A stretch of DNA of 20,247 nucleotides. Origin: Gp6-AA40 sp050742535. Its GTDB lineage: Bacteria; Acidobacteriota; Vicinamibacteria; Vicinamibacterales; UBA2999. Shown piece by piece: positions 14,814 through 20,247 of the stretch. The stretch lies in assembly GCA_050742535.1 (NCBI GenBank), contig JBOGIQ010000077.1, positions 1 to 20,247 on the forward strand, in the 5' to 3' direction. Both the position numbers and the translations under genes were made by a program. The notes beneath the pieces are model-generated. The model had not been told where the DNA came from. It saw nothing but the letters and a program-made list of their open reading frames with translations, and searched no databases. How positions within the stretch are numbered: position 1 is the stretch's first letter; every line of letters starts with the position of its first letter.

Positions 14814-15873
14814 GGTCCTCGATGTGGTCGCAGTACGCCTTCACCGCGACCAGCATCGGTACGGCGAGCAGCGTCCCCCAGATGCCCCAGACGAAGCTCC
14901 AGAAGATGAGCCCGATGAAGATGGCCACCTCGTTCGTGCGCGCGGTGCGGCTGGTCAGCCAGGGAGTCAGCAGCCATCCCTCGATGCTCGTGATCACGAG
15001 CGAGATCCCCGCAACGTAGGCGGCCATCGCCATCGTTCCGAATTGGAGGAAGGCGACGATCGCAGTCGTCGCCGCAACAATGACCGGGCCGAAATACGGG
15101 ACGGTATTGAAGATGCCGGCGGCCGTGCCCCAGAGCGCCGCCTGCTTCAGTCCAATCGTCCAGAACGCAATCCATGTCGCCATCCCGACGACCACGCTGG
15201 TGACGATGCGGACGAACAGAAACCTGGCAATCTGGTGATTGATCTCGTCGAGGATCTGGACGGTGATTTTCTTTTTCTCCAGCGACGGCCCGGCCAGCTT
15301 GACGAGCTTGCGCTTGAAGAGATCGCCCGACGCGAGGAGGAAAAACACAAAGAAGAAGACGAGCGTCGCCTGCCCCGTGAACGCGATGAGGCTGGCAGAG
15401 CCCCATGTGATGTACTCGCGCACGTTGATGGCCGGTTCCTCGATCTGGACCCGGGTCACGTTGCGCGGCGTCGGATTTGATCCAGCAGCCTGATCAGCTG
15501 TCTTCTGCAGTTCCTCCGCGGCCCTTTTCACCTGGTCGATTGCACCAGTGCCGCCGTCCCGCGGCAGCGAGCGTCGAAGCCGCTGCGCCGCCTCTGGCAG
15601 CTGCGCGACGATTGCGGAGACGTCGTCCGACAACGAGTAGACGCCGTAGCCGAGCGCGCCGCCGGTCATCGTGACGACCAGTCCGGCAGCGATAACGCGG
15701 TGTATGTGAATGCGCGTGAGCAGCGCCACGATCGGCTGGAGCGCGTAGCTGATCAGGATGCTCAGGACGATCGGAATGAATGCCTCCCGCGCCCAATGGA
15801 GCAAGTACATCGTCGCCGCGACGGCCAGCACGGTCAGCGCGACGCTGCGGACGCTGATGTTCGAGTCCATCAT
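14782..15873 (-). CDS. AI-2E family transporter (YdiK/PerM-like permease)
   Basis: This is a 363-residue polytopic membrane protein of the AI-2E transporter family, whose members range from autoinducer-2 exporters to transporters of ions or unknown substrates. Hydrophobic helices occupy about 8-55 and 60-82. A hydrophilic insert with charged and Q-rich helices follows (about 85-165), then a second block of helices includes FIGLIFWSFVWGIWGTLLAV near the C-terminus, a hallmark of the family. The start is the ATG at 15873 (a second ATG follows at 15870); the open frame continues to 16188 but that part is antisense sequence within the flavoprotein gene. It lies 61 nt downstream of that gene and is probably co-transcribed with it. 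Substrate cannot be inferred. Confidence 0.9.
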   Translation of the reverse strand: MMDSNISVRSVALTVLAVAATMYLLHWAREAFIPIVLSILISYALQPIVALLTRIHIHRVIAAGLVVTMTGGALGYGVYSLSDDVSAIVAQLPEAAQRLRRSLPRDGGTGAIDQVKRAAEELQKTADQAAGSNPTPRNVTRVQIEEPAINVREYITWGSASLIAFTGQATLVFFFVFFLLASGDLFKRKLVKLAGPSLEKKKITVQILDEINHQIARFLFVRIVTSVVVGMATWIAFWTIGLKQAALWGTAAGIFNTVPYFGPVIVAATTAIVAFLQFGTMAMAAYVAGISLVITSIEGWLLTPWLTSRTARTNEVAIFIGLIFWSFVWGIWGTLLAVPMLVAVKAYCDHIEDLKPVGELLGE

Positions 15874-15934
15874 CGCGGGGTGTGTGCGGGAGGCGTCGCC
15901 CCGCGACCCGATGCGGCGAACAGGTTCCCCCACG

Positions 15935-16843
15935 TCAGCCTTCCGCATTGAGCGCGAGACCTGCTCGCGACTGGAGCGCCTTGTTGATCGCGACACCCGC
16001 CTTCGCGCCCTCGGCGGCGGCGACGACGGCGAACTGCACGTCGCGTGAGGCGTCACCGACGACATACACGCCGGGAACGCACGTTTCACCCAGGTGATCG
16101 GTTTTGACCGTTCCCTTGCGCGTGAACTCGCAGCCGAGGCGCTTCGCAAAGTCCGCCTGCTGCTCCTGCGCTGGCGAGATGAACACACCCCGGCACTGCA
16201 CGGGCTCCCCGCGGTTGAAGATCAGCCGCGTCGCGCGGCCGTCCTGATGCTCGAGGCGAAGCACACGGTCCGAGCGAATCGTGATCTGGTGCGCAGCCAG
16301 TTGATCGCGCTGCGACCGCGACAGGGCGCCGCCGTTGGTGCAGAGTGTGACCCGCGAGGTCCACGTTTTCATCGACAACGACAGTCCTACCGACCCGCTG
16401 CCGCGGCCGACGATCGCCAGCGGTTCGTCGCGGTGTTCCCAGCCGTCGCAGTACGGGCAGTGATGGACGCTGATGCCATAGCACTCCCTGACGCCCGGTA
16501 TCGCCGGCAGCTGATCGCAGATGCCGGTTGCCAGCAGCAGGGCGTGCGCCTGCACGCGCTCGGCGTCGCCGATGGTGACTTCGAACCCCGTACCGCCTCG
16601 TTCGACGGCGGTGACGGACGCGTTGCGCACGTCGATGCCATAAGGGCACAGTTCGCTGCGGCCCAATCGGAGCAGTTCGAGCGGAGGCGTCCCGTCGCGT
16701 GTCAGATAGCCATGGAGCGCGGTGGCGGCTGCGTTCCGGGGCGCGCCGGCGTCGCACAGCAGCACACGGCGCCGGCAGCGGCCCAGGATGAGCGCTGCGC
16801 TCAGCCCCGCAGGGCCGCCGCCGACGATGACAACCTCGTACAT
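15935..16843 (-). CDS. Thioredoxin reductase-like FAD/NAD(P)-dependent oxidoreductase
   Basis: The 302-residue product has the two-dinucleotide-domain layout of low-molecular-weight thioredoxin reductases. It opens with FAD-binding VVIVGGGPAGLSAAL (4-18), then ATGICDQLP, a redox-active CPYC (C129, C132) within HHCPYCDGWE, an NAD(P)-binding region at IVGRGSGSVG, and a C-terminal FAD motif VYVVGDAS. Length is close to bacterial TrxB (about 310-320). The pyridine-binding glycine motif is unusual: an Arg-Gly-Ser-Gly run rather than GGGDSA. This and the HHCPYCDGWE context suggest a TrxB-like flavoprotein rather than canonical TrxB; the electron acceptor is unknown. It starts at ATG 16843, divergent from queA, with a 76-bp gap (16844-16919) that should hold both promoters, though no clear boxes are seen. 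Confidence 0.88.
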   Translation of the reverse strand: MYEVVIVGGGPAGLSAALILGRCRRRVLLCDAGAPRNAAATALHGYLTRDGTPPLELLRLGRSELCPYGIDVRNASVTAVERGGTGFEVTIGDAERVQAHALLLATGICDQLPAIPGVRECYGISVHHCPYCDGWEHRDEPLAIVGRGSGSVGLSLSMKTWTSRVTLCTNGGALSRSQRDQLAAHQITIRSDRVLRLEHQDGRATRLIFNRGEPVQCRGVFISPAQEQQADFAKRLGCEFTRKGTVKTDHLGETCVPGVYVVGDASRDVQFAVVAAAEGAKAGVAINKALQSRAGLALNAEG

Positions 16844-16919
16844 GTCGTGGTGCTCTGCCGTGCAAGCGCACGGCCAGTCTCAACTGATAGTTTGTGGAGT
16901 CCTGCTTCGCCGGTTGGAT

Positions 16920-18032
16920 ATGAACCTCGCCGACTTCGATTTCGAGCTACCTGAGGAATTGATCGCACAAGAACCGCCACCTGAGCGGGGCGGGTCGCGA
17001 CTGCTCAAACTCAGCCGTACGGACGGAGCTCTCGAGGATGCGACGTTCGCCGATCTCGATCACTACGTCCGGCCGGGGGATCTCCTCGTTCTCAACAACA
17101 CCCGCGTGTTTCCGGCCCGTCTGATCGGCCGGCGTGATCCGAGCGGCGGCGGCGTCGAGTGCCTGCTCATTCGGCAGCTTCCAACGTCCCACTCGCAACT
17201 TCCAATCGAGCAGGGAACCGCTCGTGAGAGTCGGGAATTGGGAGTTGGGAGTTCAGAGGAGTGGCAGGCGCTCATGCACCCCGGACAGAAGCTGAAGCCC
17301 GGTGCGCGAGTCGTGTTCGAAGGCGCCGGCGTGACACTTCGCGGCGAAGTCCTCGACCGCCACTTCTTCGGACAACGGACGGTTCGGCTGTGGACGGATG
17401 GTGAGGTGGATGTTCAAACGGCGATCGAGCGCCTCGGCCACATGCCGCTGCCGCCCTACATCAAGCGTGGAGATCGGCTGACGGACCGCGAGCGATACCA
17501 GACCGTGTACGCGCGCGATCGCGGCTCTGTCGCCGCACCGACCGCGGGCCTGCATTTTACCGATGCGATGCTCAAGGCCCTGCGCACGCGCGGCGTGGAG
17601 ATCGCGGAAATCACGCTGCACGTCGGCTACGGCACCTTCAAGCCGGTTCGCGCCGACAGGATTGAAGATCACGTTGTCGATGCGGAGGCCATCACGGTTG
17701 GCACCGGCGCGACCGCGGCGCTGACGGCTGCGCTCCACGCAGGCCGTCGAGTTGTTGCCGTGGGAACGACGACGACACGCGCGCTCGAGTCGTTGACGAT
17801 CGAGGACGGCCGTGTGCTCCCGGCGGCCGGGCAGACCAACCTGTTCATCACGCCCGGTCACGAGTTCCGGATCGTCAGCGGCATGATCACGAACTTCCAT
17901 CTGCCGCGCTCGTCGCTCCTGATGCTCGTCGCCGCGTTTGCCGGCCGCGAGAACGTGCTCGCTGCATACCGTCACGCGATCGCGGCGAGATACCGCTTTT
18001 ACAGCTACGGCGACGCAATGCTGATCGTGTAA
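16920..18032 (+). CDS. queA: S-adenosylmethionine:tRNA ribosyltransferase-isomerase (QueA)
   Basis: QueA transfers and rearranges the ribosyl group of SAM onto preQ1-modified tRNA to make epoxyqueuosine at wobble position 34. The 370-residue product shows DFELPEELIAQEP (near the N-terminus), LLVLNNTRVFPARLIG, HMPLPPYIKR, AAPTAGLHFT and the C-terminal ITNFHLPRSSLLMLVAAFAG, all typical. E. coli QueA is 356 residues. Residues about 88-113 are extra relative to the family and come from a heptad-repeat element in frame (17181-17258), placed between ECLLIRQL and EWQALMHPGQKLKPG. ATG 16920 gives the standard N-terminus; the open frame extends upstream to 16722 but only as antisense of the flavoprotein gene. 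The next gene starts 3 nt after the stop. Confidence 0.95.
   Translation: MNLADFDFELPEELIAQEPPPERGGSRLLKLSRTDGALEDATFADLDHYVRPGDLLVLNNTRVFPARLIGRRDPSGGGVECLLIRQLPTSHSQLPIEQGTARESRELGVGSSEEWQALMHPGQKLKPGARVVFEGAGVTLRGEVLDRHFFGQRTVRLWTDGEVDVQTAIERLGHMPLPPYIKRGDRLTDRERYQTVYARDRGSVAAPTAGLHFTDAMLKALRTRGVEIAEITLHVGYGTFKPVRADRIEDHVVDAEAITVGTGATAALTAALHAGRRVVAVGTTTTRALESLTIEDGRVLPAAGQTNLFITPGHEFRIVSGMITNFHLPRSSLLMLVAAFAGRENVLAAYRHAIAARYRFYSYGDAMLIV
17181..17258. repeat. Heptad-repeat hairpin inserted in frame within queA
   Basis: The right part carries tandem 7-mers GGGAATT, GGGAGTT, GGGAGTT (17233-17253). The left part (17183-17203) is an imperfect inverted copy; by my alignment 15 of 21 positions match. 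The segment is 78 bp, a multiple of three, with no stop in the queA frame. The base pattern and encoded residues (S/Q/G/E-rich) differ from neighbouring queA sequence. Confidence 0.75.
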
Positions 18033-18035
18033 CGT

Positions 18036-19001
18036 ATGGCCGTGCCGTTTCCTTACGAGGAATTCGATCTCTCGGACGTTCGGACCTACCCACTCGACAG
18101 CCGCAAGAGCAAGGCAAAGATTGAAGACTTCGCGCGGCCCGTGACGCCGCGCGCCACGTTCAAGGAGTGGTTCGACGCGCTGCCGGCAATTCTTGGCGCA
18201 CAGGACGTCCGGCGCGTCGTCGAGGCGATGGTTGGCGCCCGTCGGCGCGGAGCCGGGGTCATCTGGGGGATCGGCGCCCACGTCGTCAAGACCGGGGTGT
18301 CGCCCGTGCTGATCGATCTGATGCGCCGCGGTTACGTCTCGGCGCTGGCAATGAATGGCGCGGGTATCATTCACGACTTCGAGGTCGCACTTGCCGGCGC
18401 GACGTCCGAAGACGTTGACGAGGCGCTCGGTCCCGGCCGCTTCGGGATGGCTGAAGAAACCGGCCGGCTCCTGAATCAGATCATCGCGGAGGCGGCAAAG
18501 GAGGGACTGGGGCTCGGCCAGGCCGTCGGGCGGTACCTCTCGCGGGCGAAGGCGCCGCACGGCGAGCGCAGTCTGACGGCAGTCGCGCACGAACTGCGGG
18601 TGCCCGTCACCGTACACGTCGCGCTCGGCACGGACATCATTCACATGCATCCGCAGGCATCCGGCGCGGCGATCGGCGACGTGAGCCTGCGCGACTTTCG
18701 TTATTTCACGTCGTGCGTTGCGCGGCTGCAGCGCGGTGTCTACCTCAACTGCGGATCCGCTGTCGTGCTGCCGGAAGTCTTTCTCAAGGCTGTCGCGCTC
18801 GCACGGAATCGCGGCGTCGATCTCGACGGGCTGACGACCGTCAACATCGATTTCATGCGGATGTACCGGCCGCAGACGAACGTGGTGACGCGCCCGGTCG
18901 CCGGCACGAACGGTGTTGGCATCTCGCTGGTAGGGCACCACGAGATTCTGATTCCGCTGATTGCCGCAGCTGTGATCGAAGCAGACGACGTGCGTGCCTA
19001 G
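18036..19001 (+). CDS. Deoxyhypusine synthase-like protein lacking the catalytic lysine
   Basis: The 321-residue product has the fold signature of deoxyhypusine synthase: GAHVVKTGVSPVLIDLMRRG (80-99), MNGAGIIHDFEVALAG (106-121), HVALGTDIIHMHP (194-206) and a C-terminal LVGHHEILIPLIAAA (298-312) resembling the end of eukaryotic DHS. In human DHS a lysine (K329 in SWGK) forms the covalent intermediate. Here no lysine occurs anywhere after K251, so that residue is absent. Bacteria generally lack eIF5A, so protein hypusination is unlikely. Related bacterial proteins include homospermidine synthases, so polyamine chemistry is an option, but the true reaction is unknown. ATG 18036 is 3 nt after queA, implying co-transcription. 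Confidence 0.88.
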   Translation: MAVPFPYEEFDLSDVRTYPLDSRKSKAKIEDFARPVTPRATFKEWFDALPAILGAQDVRRVVEAMVGARRRGAGVIWGIGAHVVKTGVSPVLIDLMRRGYVSALAMNGAGIIHDFEVALAGATSEDVDEALGPGRFGMAEETGRLLNQIIAEAAKEGLGLGQAVGRYLSRAKAPHGERSLTAVAHELRVPVTVHVALGTDIIHMHPQASGAAIGDVSLRDFRYFTSCVARLQRGVYLNCGSAVVLPEVFLKAVALARNRGVDLDGLTTVNIDFMRMYRPQTNVVTRPVAGTNGVGISLVGHHEILIPLIAAAVIEADDVRA

Positions 19002-19501
19002 AGGTCTGCGAACGCGGGATGGTAGCGCACCATTCCAGTGACGCCACGCAGGGCTCCCTCTTTCAGCTCGTGAACCAGAAACACGTCGTCAGGCACGTCG
19101 TACTCGCAGTGGATACCGCATCGAGACCCGGGCACGAAGCCAAAGCGTGGGTAATACGCGGCGTGACCGACGAGGACCACTGCCGCGACGCCGGCACCGC
19201 GGCATCGCTCGAGTCCTTCCAGCACGAGGCGTGACCCGATCCCCTGGCGCTGCCGTTCCGGCACGACGGCCAGAGGCCCGAGTCCCATAAGCGGGAGACT
19301 TGGTCCATCCACCAGCGTCACTGGCGTGAACAGGATGTGCCCGACGATCGTCCCGGCGTCTTCGGCAACGAGGGAAACGAGTGGCGCGGCCTGTTCCCTC
19401 AGGGCATCAACGAGGTCGGCTTCCGCGCTGGTTCCAAAGGCGGCCAGATTGACGGCTCGCACGCGCTCCGCGTCCGCGCGCCGCTCGTCGCGAATGTGCA
19501 T
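18998..19501 (-). CDS. GNAT family N-acetyltransferase (YhbS-like)
   Basis: GNAT enzymes transfer acetyl from acetyl-CoA to an amine. With the start at ATG 19501 the product is 167 residues, beginning MHIRDERRADAERVRAVN, which is how YhbS-like proteins normally start. The acetyl-CoA loop is PERQRQGIGSRL (81-92; Q84, G87 and G89 fit the Q/RxxGxG/A motif). YYPRFGFVPG further on is the usual late GNAT block. An alternative start at 19537 adds 12 residues and would extend across the tRNA promoter. The stop codon overlaps that of the convergent deoxyhypusine synthase-like gene within a single CTAG (18998-19001). Substrate unknown. Confidence 0.88.
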   Translation of the reverse strand: MHIRDERRADAERVRAVNLAAFGTSAEADLVDALREQAAPLVSLVAEDAGTIVGHILFTPVTLVDGPSLPLMGLGPLAVVPERQRQGIGSRLVLEGLERCRGAGVAAVVLVGHAAYYPRFGFVPGSRCGIHCEYDVPDDVFLVHELKEGALRGVTGMVRYHPAFADL

Positions 19502-19529
19502 CAGCGCGCCCAAAACTACGCGTTCAGCC

Positions 19530-19538
19530 TGATACAAT
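19530..19538 (+). promoter_or_regulatory. Candidate extended -10 promoter for the tRNA gene
   Basis: TGATACAAT (19530-19538) fits the extended -10 pattern TGnTANNNT and ends 11 nt before the tRNA. No good -35 hexamer is seen at the usual distance, which extended -10 promoters can tolerate. The prediction rests on one hexamer and position. Confidence 0.5.
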
Positions 19539-19549
19539 CAAGGATTCCT

Positions 19550-19626
19550 GCCGGAGTAGCTCAGCCGGTTAGAGCACGCGTCTCATAAGCGCGGGGTCGG
19601 CGGTTCGAGTCCGCCCTCCGGCACCA
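19550..19626 (+). tRNA. tRNA with CAU anticodon (elongator tRNA-Met most likely)
   Basis: The acceptor stem GCCGGAG (19550-19556) pairs with CTCCGGC (19616-19622), the discriminator is A (19623) and CCA is encoded (19624-19626). The D-arm carries AGCTCAGCCGGTTAGAGC. The anticodon stem CGCGT/GCGCG (19577-19581/19589-19593, one U-G) encloses the loop CTCATAA with CAT at 19584-19586, and the T-loop is TTCGAGT. G1-C72 pairing excludes an initiator. CAU could also be tRNA-Ile2, read after lysidine modification, but G4-C69 and G5-C68 lack the C4-G69/C5-G68 determinants known for E. coli TilS. Confidence 0.95.
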
Positions 19627-19687
19627 TTCGACTCGGCCCGCGCTCCCGCGCAGCCCTCGCTCATGGCAGGCCGAGTCGAATGGTGCC
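19620..19687. repeat. Perfect 19-bp inverted repeat using the tRNA 3' end
   Basis: Positions 19620-19638 (ggcaccattcgactcggcc) are exactly complementary to 19669-19687, with a 30-nt loop. The left arm begins inside the tRNA acceptor/CCA end, so a copy of the tRNA terminus lies inverted downstream. No U-tract follows the right arm, so a classic terminator is not indicated. Confidence 0.85.
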
Positions 19688-19710
19688 CTGAGCGAAGCGA
19701 GTCGAAGGGC
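19685..19710. repeat. Dispersed palindromic repeat before tilS
   Basis: GCCCT (19685-19689) pairs with AGGGC (19706-19710). On the minus strand the core reads CCCTTCGAC, then seven bases, then GCTCAGGG; the element at the yebC/ruvC junction (9267-9285) has the same two ends separated by AA. This is direct evidence for a repeat family with at least two members here. Confidence 0.72.
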
Positions 19711-19741
19711 CGCCCAGCTTCGTCAAGATCGCACCGCCCGG

Positions 19742-20247
19742 ATGAACGCACTTCTCCAGCAGGTCCGGCGCACCATCAAGCGGCATGACCTCTGCCCGCC
19801 AGGCACGCGTCTGCTCGTTGGCTTGTCCGGTGGCTCGGACTCGGTGGCGCTCACCTTCGTCCTCCGTGACCTGGCGGCGAACGCCGAATTCACTGTCGCC
19901 GGCCTGGCGCACTTCAATCACCATCTTCGTCCAACCGCGGATCGCGACGAGCAGTTCTGCCGCGCACTCGCGGCTCGAATCGGGTTCCCAATCGTCGTCG
20001 GCGGCGCCGACGTACGCGAGTATGCGGCGTCCGAGCGGCTGGGCATCGAGGAAGCCGCCCGCCGCGCGCGGTATGCCTTCCTGCATCGAAGCGCCGCGGA
20101 CATGGCGGTAGACCGGATCGCCCTTGGTCACACCCGTGACGATCAGGCCGAAACATACCTGCTCAAGCTGATTCGCGGCGCGGGCCTGACTGGCCTGGGC
20201 GGGATTTATCCGAAGCGGGAGGCGCTCGTGCGGCCCCTTCTCGACGT
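19742..20247 (+). CDS. tilS: tRNA(Ile)-lysidine synthetase TilS, N-terminal part (cut by window end)
   Basis: TilS uses ATP and lysine to convert C34 of tRNA-Ile(CAU) to lysidine, changing its decoding from AUG to AUA. Reading from ATG 19742 gives 168 codons with no stop before the window edge. The N-type ATP pyrophosphatase loop SGGSDS is at 29-34, followed by the family segments HFNHHLRP (57-64), GIEEAARRARYAFL, LGHTRDDQAETYLLKLIRG and GLTGLGG. The start is chosen because it places SGGSDS at the normal distance and follows the repeat region; no clear ribosome binding site is seen. It lies 115 nt after a CAU tRNA gene. The C-terminal domains are outside the window. Confidence 0.93.
   Translation, partial: MNALLQQVRRTIKRHDLCPPGTRLLVGLSGGSDSVALTFVLRDLAANAEFTVAGLAHFNHHLRPTADRDEQFCRALAARIGFPIVVGGADVREYAASERLGIEEAARRARYAFLHRSAADMAVDRIALGHTRDDQAETYLLKLIRGAGLTGLGGIYPKREALVRPLLD

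Noticed and set aside
17253..18941. 562-codon antisense open frame opposite queA and the deoxyhypusine synthase-like gene
   Set aside because: Both + strand genes are strongly supported. The antisense product is Arg/Asp/His-rich and motif-free.
19669..19687. Inverted copy of the tRNA end considered as a phage or island attachment site
   Set aside because: Attachment duplications are direct repeats bounding an integrated element; this copy is inverted, only 30 nt away, and no integrase is present.

Overview
The window starts in the 3' end of a 23S rRNA gene, followed by 5S rRNA and about 19 kb of densely packed protein genes. GC content is high, many genes start with GTG, and stop/start codons often overlap, so translational coupling looks common. 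The gene content (yebC-ruvC-ruvA-ruvB-fabH, DUF4112, a stand-alone LigD-type polymerase, a deoxyhypusine synthase-like gene after queA, a DprE1/DprE2 pair) and the abundant short palindromic repeats suggest an uncultured Acidobacteriota-like bacterium. That assignment is inference; nothing in the sequence proves the phylum.

Layout. 1-766: rRNA operon end, with 23S, an unusually long (380 nt) structured spacer, 5S and a strong hairpin-plus-U-tract terminator. 789-871: tandem 32-bp palindromic repeat. 903-8480, + strand: dprE1-dprE2 (epimerisation of a prenyl-linked ribose), an Fpg/MutM DNA glycosylase, a two-gene polar amino-acid ABC importer (fused binding protein-permease plus ATPase), a six-TM membrane protein and two SAM methyltransferases, all tightly spaced. 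8517-12532: yebC, ruvC, ruvA, ruvB and fabH, i.e. Holliday-junction processing coupled to fatty-acid initiation. 12550-14813: a DUF4112 protein, an unknown protein and a stand-alone LigD-type primase-polymerase. 14782-16843, minus strand: a thioredoxin-reductase-like flavoprotein and an AI-2E-family permease. 16920-19001, + strand: queA and a deoxyhypusine synthase-like gene lacking the catalytic lysine. 18998-19501, minus: a GNAT acetyltransferase. 19550-20247: tRNA-CAU, a large inverted repeat and the start of tilS, cut by the window edge.

The most distinctive property is the set of short palindromic or heptad-repeat elements lodged inside or across coding sequences. A double hairpin forms the yebC/ruvC junction and contains the ruvC start codon. 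A three-way-junction element encodes part of the RuvC C-terminus. Three hairpins encode the tail of the unknown protein at 13049-13849. A heptad-repeat hairpin adds about 26 residues inside QueA. Related elements lie in the 23S-5S spacer and after the tRNA. No phage, transposase, CRISPR array or defence system was seen.
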